This document shows, one piece after another, positions 1 to 11,476 of a stretch of 64,000 bases of DNA. Position numbers and translations under genes: made by a program. How positions within the stretch are numbered: position 1 is the stretch's first letter; each line of letters opens with the position of its first letter. The notes below the pieces were generated by a model. That model did not search any database, was not told the origin of the DNA, and saw nothing but the letters and a program-made list of their open reading frames with translations. Origin of the DNA: Clitoria ternatea (lineage: Eukaryota > Streptophyta > Magnoliopsida > Fabales > Fabaceae); the NCBI GenBank assembly GCA_037962975.1, contig CM075674.1, forward strand, positions 41,988,501 to 42,052,500, read 5' to 3'.

Positions 1-509
1 ATATTTGATTGTTATAATTGTGAATATGTTATATGTATACGATCATGTGATGATAACCTGCTTGATTGTTATAAATATGCTAAATGTATGATCTATGTGA
101 CATTGTATGTTAACTGGATTATGTTCGCACCGGATGAACCAATCAGGGTCTTGGGTTATACTCACCCTTACTGTTGAACATTTTTCAGAGGAATTAGAAA
201 CTCAAGAACAGTGTGAAGATCAGCAATACGCTGAACCTACTGAGAATAATCATTAAGGATAGAATATTTATAATCAGACACCGGATGACTGTAAAATATT
301 TAAGGGTGCCTGCGTGCCCCATCCTGTTAAGAGTACAATTATTTACAGTTTGTGAATGACTATGTGATATATACAATATTACTTCCGCTGATTTGCCACG
401 TATTTATTTTAAAAAAAAAACATTCACTTTTTCTAAAAACTGTTAACACTCTCAGTTAAATGGGATGAACCTACAAAAGGATTTGTCTTATCTAACCGAG
501 GGTGTTACA
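1..509 (+). mobile_element. Element A, 5' LTR (3' end only)
   Basis: This stretch repeats 6593-7104 almost exactly, with a 3-bp difference in a poly-A run, so it is the right end of the upstream LTR; the rest lies outside the window. It ends in TGTTACA at 503-509, followed by a primer binding site. It contains the pyrimidine tract and TTTTTCAG (181-188) that looks like a splice acceptor. Near-identity to the downstream copy indicates recent insertion. Confidence 0.93.
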
Positions 510-513
510 AAGG

Positions 514-525
514 TGGTATCAGAGC
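514..525 (+). other. Primer binding site of element A (initiator Met tRNA)
   Basis: TGGTATCAGAGC lies 4 bases after the LTR end. It is the standard plant LTR-retrotransposon primer site, complementary to the 3' end of initiator methionine tRNA, and it sets the element's orientation as plus. Confidence 0.95.
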
Positions 526-2090
526 ATAGTCGATTCATTAAGCTTGGGGAGTAGACCATTAGGTTTCCACGTACTCTGATAGAAATATTAAACAGTCCAT
601 AAAACACCTAAGACTAGATTTCCTATGTGGAATTCTCCACATAACATATACCCAGAACCTCTTTGTTGATATTCCATCAACAATTTCCTAATGACTCACT
701 GAAACAATGATCATGATATGGAGAAACTTCTTACTCAAATCGTGGAGATGATAGAACAACAAGAATTACCCCATATCTCTACTAAGCAGAGCCAAGGATT
801 AGCTAACTTTCAGCAGAATGATCTTACACAATTCGAAGGAGAGCTACGACAGGAAATCTGTCAAACATTATTGGAACTTGAAGAGTTAAAATAAGAACCG
901 ATTAGAAATCTGAGTATAGGACCAAGTAGCTCCGATTGGGATACCATTGGTTAAGACTATTAAGGATATTAGTGGAAATTTTGAAGTTAGTATTAAGCCC
1001 AAACTGAGATCCTGTTCGAGAAACAAGAGATGACCTATTTCCTTATTCTCTCTTCATTTTTGTGTGCATACTAGAGCTTGGGATAGCTCGGAGCGTAAGG
1101 TAAAATTCTCTAATCTTTGTTTCTAGGTTTTGAATTTCTATGTGATTAAGAGCATGTCTTGTGAATGGGTTTTAGGAATAGAAACCGTTTTCATGTAAAA
1201 CCCAAAGGTAGAATACACTTATGTGTGTTTTAGGATGGATGTGAAGTGGTATACAAAAATTTCAAGATTTGAGACAGAAGATGATGGTTGTTAATGACGA
1301 TTGTTTGATTCTAGTGGAACCCTAACTTAGGATTTAAGGGAAGAGAATAATAATGTCATGAGAGATGATTTTTAGCGAAAACCCACGATAATGTGTATGT
1401 AGGTGTTGTTAATGGAAATTGGTGATTATTAGAAATGATCATTGAATTTTGGCGAAAAACCCTAAGTGTAGTGATTTTAGGATTTTAACTAAGTTGATGA
1501 TCTTGATGGCTTTAAATACTCTAGAATGATTACATATAAGGAAATGAATATCTGAGGCATTAGGTGTTGATTATTGAGGATTGGGAAAGGAGTGTATATA
1601 AGTAAGTATGTAATTGGAGTAATTAATTTAGACTATTGATGTTATGATAGTAGATTAAGGAAACAATTGATAGTGAATTAAGATATTTGAAATGATAAAT
1701 AGGCATGTCATTTTGAAATAAGATGAATTGGTGATGATCTTAGATGAAACCAAGAGGCTTATAATGAGTTTGACTAAATTTTAGTAATGATTAAATGATT
1801 CATGTGATGATTTGGAAGTCTTAAGGCTAAGGAAATCATAGCATTGTTTTGTTAGGTACGGATAGCCCTTTAAGATTTAAGAGAATCTTGATCTTGAGAG
1901 AGAAATTTCCGAAGCATAACATGAGCATACAACTTGGATTCAGACAAGTCTAGGACCTGATGATAAGTTTTGGGGGACGATGTTCTATGATGGTATATTA
2001 ATAGTATATATAAGTATGATTATGAAAGAATTGTATTCAGGACGATGATGCGAAACAATTTCACCTTTTGAATTTCGGGACGAAATTCCT

Positions 2091-2105
2091 AAAAGGGGGG
2101 GAGAA
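2091..2105 (+). other. Polypurine tract of element A
   Basis: AAAAGGGGGGGAGAA directly precedes the downstream LTR start TGTAACATCC. It is the plus-strand priming site expected at this position. Confidence 0.9.
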
Positions 2106-2277
2106 TGTAACATCCCTGTTTTTAGTAGCAGTTTTATTTGGTAAATTTTGAAGTGTGGAAGGTCAGAAAGTAAGAATAAGTGAGTAAGTACCTTGTATAG
2201 GGTCAGTAATACTCCAAAAATTCTATTTTTGGGTATAATTATGGAATTTATACAGACCTTTGAGGATATTATTCAAA

Positions 2278-3780
2278 ATTCCGAGAGAAAAAGGCTCTGA
2301 TCCGCGTGACAGAGTGACATTCCGAGTGAAAAAGACTCTGTTCCGAGTGACAGGAAGCAATTCCGAGTGATAGAAAGAAAATCCGAGTGAGGAATGAAAT
2401 TCCGAGTGTAAAGTTAGGTTGACCGAATAAAACATTACTAAAAAGGATACTACCGAGTGAAATATTGGTCTTAGAGATAGCTGGAGTGAAGTGGGTTCAA
2501 GGGAACCACTTCTGAGTGAATATTCCGAGTGAAAATACCCTTGAGAGACTCATTTCCGAGTCAAACCTTGCCAATTGCTTCTTTCTTGAGTGACAATTTC
2601 TACGATACCGAGTGAATAGACTCAGTCAGGGATATAACTGATGCAATCCGAGTGAAGTTGTCCAAGTCAGACCTCCCTAATAAGATAGAAGATAGCAATC
2701 CGAGTAGGTTGAAAGCCATTTTGAGTAGGACTTAATATGTAGCCTTTCCGAGTGAATGGGTTTGAATATGCTAGAGTGGAAAATAATACTGAGTGAAATG
2801 TGTGTATAAGAATGAATTTGGATATTCCCGAGTATAAAATCCGAGGGAAGATTGGTTATAATGGCTTAGATTGGAAAATTTCTAAGTATATGATAAACCG
2901 AATGAATGATCCATATATAAATCCGAGTGGATGGGGTTAGAACAAACCTGAGTTGAACTTAATGTGATGATATTTCCGAGTAAATTAAATAATGTGTAAT
3001 TAGAGGGTCTAAGTATGAAATGAGTCCGAGAGGAACCTAACTTAATAAGTTTTACCTGAGTGGTTAAGCATGAAATAAACCCGAGTGAATGATGAGGAGT
3101 TCCGAGTGAATGAATGCATAGGTGTTTTATATTAAGTTGATGCTTCTACCGACTGAAATGAGTTATTAAAATTATTTGGGAGGTGTTGATGGAAGAAATA
3201 GTGATGGATTCTGAGTGGTTATATATATATATTGTATGGTTAAAGCATTACTTGGCTTGAATATGAGTGGTGATGAATGAATAATGATAATTGAGTAGAT
3301 ACCGAGCAGAAAATGGTATTAGGGAACCCATTCCGAGTGAATTGTAGTAGGTAGGGCCATTTCCGAGTAAGTCTATGAGTATGACTCCTCTTCCGAGTGA
3401 GAAGTACTCTACTGGACCAAGTCCGGGTGAGGCTTATACATGTGTGTCTTTTCCGAGAGGTAATGACCTTAATAGGCTTCGATTGAAATTGTAGTTGAAG
3501 AATTTGGTTCAAACCGAGGGAGAAATATGAGTGGACCGAATGGAGAAAGTGTTGGTTTCTGAATAAAGGATGTTATAATTCTGAGTGGAAACTATATATA
3601 TATTCCGAATGAATATGGATACCCTTTTCCGAGTGAGCCTAAGGTATTATGAAATCCGAGTAAAAAGTGATTTAATGTTGAGTTGACTAAGGAATGATTT
3701 AGTTAAGTGAGAATAGATTGTTTGCCGAATGGAAATCCTGAGTAAAAAGAATCCGATTGAATCCAAAAGAAATCCGACCT
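2278..3780 (+). repeat. Dispersed CCGAGTGA word array (sense) in LTR A
   Basis: The word TTCCGAGTGA and close variants recur dozens of times at irregular spacing of roughly 15-60 bases. The spacers are not copies of one another, so this is not a normal tandem repeat. The words stop before the inferred promoter. Confidence 0.9.
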
Positions 3781-4132
3781 AGAGAGGAGAAATCCGACTA
3801 GATGTTTTAAGAAGAAATAATCAAGAGTGAGGACCAAGAAAAACGAATCAGTTTTTGAAGATTCCCGAGCCATGAAGGGCGGACTCGCTCAAGCGAATCG
3901 GATTTCGCTTAAGCGATCCGATGTCAGCACTCCACACCAGTTAGCTAAAATAGGTCGTCCTTAGAGCAGGAGTTCACACCGGATAGCTTTGAGCCGGTGT
4001 TCATCACAACACCGCCCCTTTTCACAGACGGGGTCCCTGAACCCCTTAACACACCGTCCTTCCCTACTTCACACTCAACACCGCCCACTACACACCGCCT
4101 GTCACTACATCCGCCCATCACTACACTCCGCC

Positions 4133-4434
4133 TTATATTCCACACCGCCCTAACACTCTATACCGCCTCACAATCCACACCGCCCTAACACTCTATACCG
4201 CCTCACATTCCACACCGCCCTAACACTCCATACCGCCTCACAATCCACACCGCCCTAACACTCCATACCGCCTCACATTCCACACCGCCTAACACTCCAT
4301 ACCGCCCTCACACAGCACACCGTTTCATACTCCATACCGCCCTCACACAGCACACCGTTTCACACTCCACACCGCCCTCTCTTAATACCGCCCTCATACT
4401 ACACTCCGCCTTCACACACTCGATACCGCCTCGC
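4133..4434 (+). repeat. Minisatellite based on CACCGCCCTAACACTC
   Basis: A unit of about 33 bases (CACACCGCC..TAACACTCCATACCGCCTCA) is repeated about eight times with small changes. It lies in LTR A some 250 bases upstream of the TATA-like sequence. It is GC-rich and pyrimidine-biased, unlike its surroundings. Confidence 0.88.
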
Positions 4435-4892
4435 ATGAGATGACGATCTTGCCAGCACTAAATATTTTTTTTATTTCACATCAGATAGTGGTCTGCCCAC
4501 TTAACCATATAACGCCAAGAATGATTGGCACAATAAACCAATCGAAGGAGAAAGTTGCCTCCATTACAATAACTTTATATATTTTATTTCTATTTAATGC
4601 TACGCTGACAGTGAAAGTGAGTCAAAAGTTGCCATTATCTTCACCTAATCCTCCAACCGATGTTCCCCATTTAATTTCCACTCACTCTCTTCTTATTTAA
4701 ACCAACGCCAGGACTCTTAGAGGACACACACACACAAGACTTAGCAACAGACACACCTCTGTTATCATTTCCCTTTCTTCTTTTTCTTCTACAAACAAGC
4801 TTTCTCTCTCAATTCCATTCCTCTCTCGCTCGGAATTGGTGTAGGACAGTGAAGGGGAAACCTCTTTCCTTCCATCCAAGAACTTCATTGAG

Positions 4893-6780
4893 GTAAGGGG
4901 GGTATATTCTCGGGTATTCTGGGGAAATCTGAGTGAAAGGAAAAATCTGGTTGTTGTGATTTAAATGTTTAATTGTTTGTTATATTTGTATATGTAATGT
5001 AATGAACATGTTTAATTACAGCGTTATTTATTATTGGCCATGAGAATTCAGTGAACCTGTTGATTTTATTGATTAATATGAATGAATAAGTGTATATGTT
5101 TGATGCTGGACTGTTAAAATATTAAAAGTATCATGGGTATTTATGAGGACTCCAGTGAAGAGATATGAACTGACATCGGATACTATGTTATTAAGCTCGG
5201 TATTGTACCAATCAACCAGAGCAGTTAAGAATACACAAATTCACTCAGAAATTGCAGTAATCTGACCAGTTATATATATATTAATCCGATTGGTTATCTG
5301 AAGAGTACAAGCTTCTTATTTAAAACTTTCAAACAGGATCATATTACAATTGATAAACACCTTAATTTCACTCGGAAAACATCTTTTTAAGTTGATTTCA
5401 CTCGGAATTCAGTATGTCACTTAGAAAGCTCTTTCCAATAGATTTCATTTGAATTCAGATTTGTTTTATTCAGAAAATTCTCCCAGTTTGATTTTATTGG
5501 AAATCCTGCTTATTTTCACTCGGAATCTTAACTTTTGCACTCAGTATTTATCCAAGTTTTACTCAGAAAATCTGGTTATCAACATTTCCACTTGGACATA
5601 ACTTATGTTTAATCGGAAAACTCATTTTTACTCGGTACTAATCTATTTCTACCCGGAAAATTCATTTTTTTCACTCGGAAACAGATTTCTTTTACTCGGA
5701 TAATTATATTTCACTCGGTATTTAATTGATTTCACTCGGAAAAAACCTATTTGTCACTCGGTATTCAACTCCTTCTCCTCGGAAAAGCAGTCTTAACGTT
5801 TTATACTTGGATTTTTCAATCAGAATCTCTTCTATACTCCTTAGTGAGTTATTAAAATGTTCTAAATATCATTATTGGTCTTTTCCCTATTATTATTCTT
5901 AATATTATTATTATTATTTACATTATTATTTTATTATTGTTATTCCTATTATTATAATTAGTATTATTGATATCTTATTTTATTAACTATGAGTAAATAA
6001 ATATGAATTATATTTTATTATTTATACAAAGCATAATTTCAACTAAGTTATAAACGATGTATTTTATCAAAATAACCTGCAACGTTTGATCCATTAAATC
6101 AAAAGCTTGTGAACGAATATGATGAGGCTGGAATCACATAAATACCCATGACTCAAAAGATGAAAGAGAATGCATTTCGCATCATGAAAATATTTTTGAA
6201 GAAGAAAAACCTCTAGAGCATACACTTGGTACAGTGAAGGACACTCACGTTCGATCTCCATGAAGAATCTTGGGAGTACAACTGGAACGGCAACCCAATG
6301 GCATCAGAGTCGCGCCCTGATAGCCGGGTGAGACGAGTAATTCTGGTGTACTTTGACTAAATGACGGAGTGTGACCATGATCGTAGAGATCCAAGTCTCA
6401 AATATATATATAAATCAATGATGAGAACCAATGAGTTCATTTGTACCAGAGCTTGGGCGGACCCTGATCGCTCTAGAGAATTGGAATGGTGATATTCCAG
6501 AGAAGAAGAAATAAATTCCTGGGCCCACATGCATCATGAGACTTAATCAAAGATAAACCATAATAAATCTGAACTCATGCATTCATTACAACATATTTGA
6601 TTGTTATAATTGTGAATATGTTATATGTATACGATCATGTGATGATAACCTGCTTGATTGTTATAAATATGCTAAATGTATGATCTATGTGACATTGTAT
6701 GTTAACTGGATTATGTTCGCACCGGATGAACCAATCAGGGTCTTGGGTTATACTCACCCTTACTGTTGAACATTTTTCAG
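4893..6780 (+). other. Candidate 5'-leader intron inside LTR A
   Basis: The leader ends CATTGAG followed by GTAAGG at 4893, a strong plant donor. Near the LTR end, CTCACCC, a T-rich tract and TTTTTCAG end at 6780. Together they define a 1.9 kb candidate intron inside the LTR. The same arrangement is seen in LTRs B, F, G and H. Splicing is inferred, not shown. Confidence 0.5.
5376..5785 (-). repeat. Inverse-orientation TCACTCGGA word array in LTR A
   Basis: TTTCACTCGGAA and variants recur at least a dozen times here. They are the reverse complement of the word array at 2278-3780 in the same LTR. This part lies downstream of the inferred promoter, so a genomic transcript would carry one orientation near its 5' end and the other near its 3' end. 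Confidence 0.88.
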
Positions 6781-7104
6781 AGGAATTAGAAACTCAAGAA
6801 CAGTGTGAAGATCAGCAATACGCTGAACCTACTGAGAATAATCATTAAGGATAGAATATTTATAATCAGACACCGGATGACTGTAAAATATTTAAGGGTG
6901 CCTGCGTGCCCCATCCTGTTAAGAGTACAATTATTTACAGTTTGTGAATGACTATGTGATATATACAATATTACTTCCGCTGATTTGCCACGTATTTATT
7001 TAAAAAAAAAAAAAACATTCACTTTTTCTAAAAACTGTTAACACTCTCAGTTAAATGGGATGAACCTACAAAAGGATTTGTCTTATCTAACCGAGGGTGT
7101 TACA

Positions 7105-8340
7105 CTTATGCCATAAAGTGGTTGAGTTCTTATTTAATTTACGTTTTGTTCCTCGTGAACTAATTTATAGTATTTCATTACGAGAATTTTGATAGAGTCT
7201 AAATTTACTATTTCCAAATGAACATGAAAAACCAAATATGTCCAAATTAGAAATAGAAATTAAATTTTGCCTAAAAGACGGTACGAAAAAAGTCTAAAAT
7301 AAATCCAAATGAAATCTAGTTTTTAAATGTAATCTAAAAGTTCCAATAGCCTCTACCGTAACTTTGTTGCCATCCCCCACATAGATAAATCTTTCGTTAT
7401 TACTTGGCGGTCGACTCCAAAGGCAACCCTACATGGATATGCTAATGTGACTAGTAGCACCAGAATCTACCCACCAAGTATCATGAGGTACAAAAGCTAA
7501 ATTAACTTCAGAACAAACAAAAGAGAGAAAATTACCTTTCTTTACACGTCAAGAGGCGTACTTGGAACACTCTTTCTTCATGTGTCCAGACTTCTTACAA
7601 AAGAAGCAATTAGGTGTTTTCTCATTATTTTTAACTTTCTTTTGTGGAGAAGTCCCTCCTACAAAATCCTTATTGTTCTTTCTCTTTCTATTTTGAGAAT
7701 TTGAGGCCAAATGAGCACTTTCAGTTTTGTCCCTTTGTTGCCTTTCTTCTTCTTGCACACAGTGAGAAATGAGCTCATTCAAGGTCCATTTATCCTTTTG
7801 AGTATTATAACTCACCTTGAACTGTCCAAAGTGTGCTGGAAGAGAAATCAAAACTAAATGCACGAGCAAGTCATCAGACAGCTCTAACTTTAGTGCTTTT
7901 AGTTTTGATGCAATATTAGACATTTCCATAATGTACTCCCTTATATTTCTTGTTCCTTTATATCTCATAGAGATCAGCTTGACAAGCAAACTGCTTGTAT
8001 CAGCCTTCTCATTACTGGTGAAATATTTTTCAATAGCATCAAGGAAACCTTTGGCACTCTCGATCTCAGAAATAAAGCCTCGAAAAACTTCTGGAACGGA
8101 TCACTTCATGATCATTAAACACATTCGGTTTGAGTATTCCCACTTTTCAACCTTATCCTCTTCCAAATTTTCTAGAGTCGGAGTGGGGTTCGTAACTCGA
8201 AGTGTCAGATTAAGATCCATGCCGCCAAGAATTATCTCAACCGCTTCCTTCTAGACCTTGAATTTTGTCCTATTAAGTTGAGGGATACAATTAATTTGAG
8301 TAGAAAAGTTAACAGCACTAGCAACAACAACTAACAAAAA
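7105..8340 (-). pseudogene. Copia element J: gag, protease and start of integrase, broken
   Basis: Read on the minus strand, this is Ty1/copia gag followed by protease. The N-terminal gag with MDLNLTLR starts near 8230. The UBN2-type gag body covers 7989-7549 and ends in a zinc knuckle (CFFCKKSGHMKKEC). The protease active site WWVDSGATSH follows near 7460, and the pre-integrase segment reaches LWHK at 7105. Several in-frame stops (for example before SVPEVF near 8105) show it is dead. The reading stops exactly at the end of LTR A, so A inserted into the integrase region of J; the remaining pol would lie left of the window. Confidence 0.88.
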
Positions 8341-9106
8341 AATATTTATATGTATATATGATTAAAATAAATAATAAATAAATAAAATGCAGATAATTCT
8401 CATGATAGACCCATTACAAGATACCGAGCACAACATTAATTTTTTAGTCTTTGGACCAACAAATTAATTTGTAAGTGGTACCTTTAATGCAATGATCAAA
8501 TTTTGATAATTAATTCTGTCAAATAATAGTCTTTCTTTGGACCGACTATTACTCACATGATTTTAACTTTATTATTATCACAAATTTATTATCACAGACA
8601 TGTTATTATTTGGCCAGATTGCATCTTCCTTTGGGATGAGTATAAAATGCATAAATAATCTCATGCAACCATCTATTGTAATTTTAATTAAATTAATTTC
8701 TATAACAGGGATTGCTTTGGCAATAAATATTATATCAATTAATCTAATTTTTAAAAAAATTACCAGTGTTGCCCTTCCTCACATTGAGTGGTTGTTCTTA
8801 AATTACTAAAAGGCCACTAGAGTTCAGGCTCCACCCATGATATTGACCACAACGATAGGAAGTTTACCAGGTGTAGGCATCATGAGGAAGTCACACTCTA
8901 GCTGAAGCTCTCACGATGTCAGACGGAGACGAATGTCCCAAATGACACCGCTACACAACCTCCCCTAAACGTAAGGTTTATTCAGACCCCTAGGTGTAGG
9001 GTCCCACTCGAAGTATGTGAAGGGACACAAATTAGTATTTAATTAGGGTCTTTTATCTGCTTGAATTTTTTATTCAAATAAAATAATAACCAGATTAAAA
9101 AAATTA

Positions 9107-9140
<34 letters not shown>

Positions 9141-9881
9141 CACAACGACATGTCAAAAAAAATTACATCTTTAAATTAAAATTCAAAATCATAACAACAT
9201 TTATAACAAATTCAATGACGGTGCATTTAACTTTAATTTAATATATTTAATTAAAAAACGCACCATAACAACCTAATCAAAACTTTAAATACACGATTAA
9301 AATAATAATTAAAATAAACCATAACAACTTGATCAAAATTTTAAATGCACGGCAACAATATAATATTATTATATTATAATCATATAAAAATGATAGGCAT
9401 GGAAAAATTATATAATATTATTAAACGCTTCCCTTATCATGATAGGCACAGTTACATAATAATTATATATAACTAATCACATACAATAAGGTTTACTGAT
9501 ATGAATTATTATGAAATAATTAAATAAATTATTCAAATAAAAAACTTACAAGTATCACGGAGCACGTAGATCAATGGAAAAGAGTATTCCTTAGGCTTAA
9601 ACCTATATCTTTTGTTTAAATATTATTAAAAAATTCAACTTCATGATTGGAAGTTCCGATTACTGGGCAAGTTAATTCTGTTAGAAATTTATTGATGTGA
9701 AACCTATGAAACGTACATATTATTATATTGGATTCACCATATAGTTAAGAACAGTTGGACCCATATATAAATAATTGCAGCGTGTGAAGCATATTAACGA
9801 GAAACAGTAATATAATCATAACATGTTATAAAAAAATATAAATCAATCAACCTTAAAATCCAATAACCTAACAGTAAGGAG
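8341..9881 (-). other. Untranslated leader region of copia element J
   Basis: About 1.5 kb between the primer site and gag of J, AT-rich, with an (AT)n run near 9108-9140. I see no conserved coding sequence; the 69-codon ORF at 8600 has no recognisable domain. Confidence 0.6.
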
Positions 9882-9893
9882 GCTCTGATACTA
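9882..9893 (-). other. Primer binding site of copia element J
   Basis: On the minus strand this reads TAGTATCAGAGC, one base away from the initiator Met tRNA primer site TGGTATCAGAGC. It lies 2 bases from the LTR end, confirming that J runs on the minus strand. Confidence 0.85.
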
Positions 9894-9895
9894 AT

Positions 9896-11280
9896 TGTTG
9901 GAAAATTCCCAATTGATCTTTATGGAATTCCAAATTAAACTTAAGAACCATTACGTTAGGTTATCAAATAAGAGGAGTATAATAGAATTACCTGGATCCA
10001 TTGATCTTGACTGAAGGTAGCAGCGGAATGATTTGTTGGTTCTATGGTCTTCCTCAGCCAAATCACCGGATTCCTTAATAGGACTTGATATTTCTCTTTG
10101 TTGGGGCAGAGAAAATTAGGTTTTGATTTGATGTCTTGGGGACCATGACCACGGGTTGATTATATACCTATTAGGGTTCCCATTAAACCTGATCCGTCCC
10201 CGACCAAGGTCTAAGATCCGGTGTCGGGACAGCCTCAAGAGTTAAAGATTGAATGAGATTGAAGACCGGTTGTGTGTATCCGGTCTCTGTGATCTGGCCT
10301 CTCAGTGTATGGAGGTCGGTCTTGTTGTCCTGGAGATCGTTCACACCGACCTCTCGCGTTGGTGTGGGCGACGGGTGGTGTCACCTGCGAAGATTCTCCG
10401 ATGCTCAAGTTAGAAGAGTGTAAGTGAACTCTGTTAATGCTCAAACAGTATAATAGCAAGAGAGAGAGCAAGGACAACGTAACCTTTGACATGTATTGCA
10501 ACATGTTATTTATAGTTGAGCGTGGAAGATGAATCGTTGGGTGTTAGTGGGCCCACTGGTTCTGATAACATGTATAAAGAGTCAATCCGAGTGGGCCAAC
10601 ATTCAGAGTGTGTCAGGGGGGTAGGTGAATTATCAGTGTGCTTTCCTGTCACATGGATGAAGGATAATCACCTTTTCTGTAAATTCCGCTGGTGATTGTA
10701 CCCACTCCTGTCAGTGAATGAAAGGGACATATTCCGTTGTGCAGAATACCTTTCCCGTTATGATACTGAAGCAGTCGGTATTCTTGACTGGTATAGGAGA
10801 ACGGATAAGCCGATCGGTGTAGGAGAGCGGATAAGCCGATCGGTGTCTCGGATGTCACCTTGGACGACTGGTGTAAGAGAGGTTGTCGAGTGTGTTGCAG
10901 ACCGAATTGGTATTCGTGACACCGACTGAACACTAGGGCGACTATAATGACTTCACTTTAGGTGAGACCGGTTCAACATGTTTACCGACTAGATCATTAT
11001 CCTGGGATACCGGTTGACTTTTAGGAAGGCTGAGTCGGCCTTTTGTCCTTAGAACCGGTATCCAGACCGGATAACCTTGGGGCCGATATCCAGACCGGAT
11101 CAAAACCCTAACGGGCTAAATCCTGGTTTCCACTCATATAAGCCCATATTATTATTGTTGATAGTCTAACGGGTTTACCAATATCAGATCACCTTAATTG
11201 AGCCCAATTAAATAGCCAATATAAATTCTATAAATAATATATCAACCCATATTAATTATTAAAAATTAAAATTTCTAATA
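9896..11280 (-). mobile_element. Copia element J, 5' LTR (about 1385 bp)
   Basis: On the plus strand the block starts TGTTGGAAAATT and ends AAATTTCTAATA, near-inverted ends in which the outer CA has probably mutated. The adjacent primer site and the gag further left fix it as the 5' LTR on the minus strand. Inside is a 26-bp unit repeated twice near 10796-10847 (GGATAAGCCGATCGG core). Its outer end falls inside a copia integrase reading frame, which supports the boundary at 11280. Confidence 0.8.
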
Positions 11281-11476
11281 GATGCTTGTACCTAGTATAC
11301 CTGGGTGTATCCTCTTATGGCAAAGTTAGCCATATTTAAAGTATTTCGAAACTTCAAAGCTATGATTGAACTCCAACGGGATTGTAAGATAAAATATGTT
11401 TCAAACAGATTGGGGAGGAGAATCTAAACCTTTGAATTCCTATTTTCTAGAACTGAGAATTGTTCATCGCATTATT
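11281..11476 (+). pseudogene. Copia integrase core fragment (host of element J)
   Basis: The plus-strand translation gives YTWVYPLMAK, then VFRNFKAMIE and KYVSNRLGR. This aligns with the copia integrase segment around the first two catalytic aspartates (family pattern SRYTWIYPL...FQSDWGGE). Here the second aspartate region is altered (SNRLG for SDWGG) and stops are present. The left part is separated by J, the right part ends abruptly near 11476. It is a relic and has no function. Confidence 0.72.

Larger units (their letters stand above)
510..2105 (+). mobile_element. Element A internal region, no gag-pol
   Basis: Only about 1.6 kb separates the two LTRs and no protease, reverse transcriptase or integrase can be read in it. 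One short ORF at 718-894 (58 codons, starting MEKLLTQIVEM) sits where gag would begin but shows no domain I recognise. The last 40 bases carry the TTTCGGGACGAAATTCC block that usually closes chromovirus pol, then a purine tract. I infer a deletion derivative of a chromovirus (large retrotransposon derivative type) that depends on another element's enzymes. Confidence 0.85.
2106..7104 (+). mobile_element. Element A, 3' LTR (4999 bp)
   Basis: A complete LTR with 7-bp inverted ends TGTAACA and TGTTACA, preceded by a purine tract. At 5 kb it is very long for an LTR and three times the length of its internal region. From left to right it holds a CCGAGTGA word array (about 2278-3780), a short TCGCTYRAGCGA patch (3880-3925), a GC-rich minisatellite (4133-4434), a TATA-like TTATTTAAA near 4691, a pyrimidine-rich leader ending in a GT donor (4893), the reverse-complement word TCACTCGGA (5376-5785), an AT-rich part, and an AG acceptor at 6780. 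The 5-bp target duplication should be CTTAT (7105-7109), but its left copy lies outside the window. Confidence 0.92.

Noticed and set aside
3240..3512. 90-codon ORF in LTR A
   Set aside because: Again the word array read on the opposite strand (SLTRTW, RLTRKW repeats); no start context or homologue recognised.
7817..8254. 145-codon plus-strand ORF
   Set aside because: It lies opposite the copia gag of element J, which shows clear motifs on the minus strand.
10235..10933. Short ORFs of 77-94 codons as host genes
   Set aside because: They fall inside the LTR of copia element J, overlap on both strands and show no domain.
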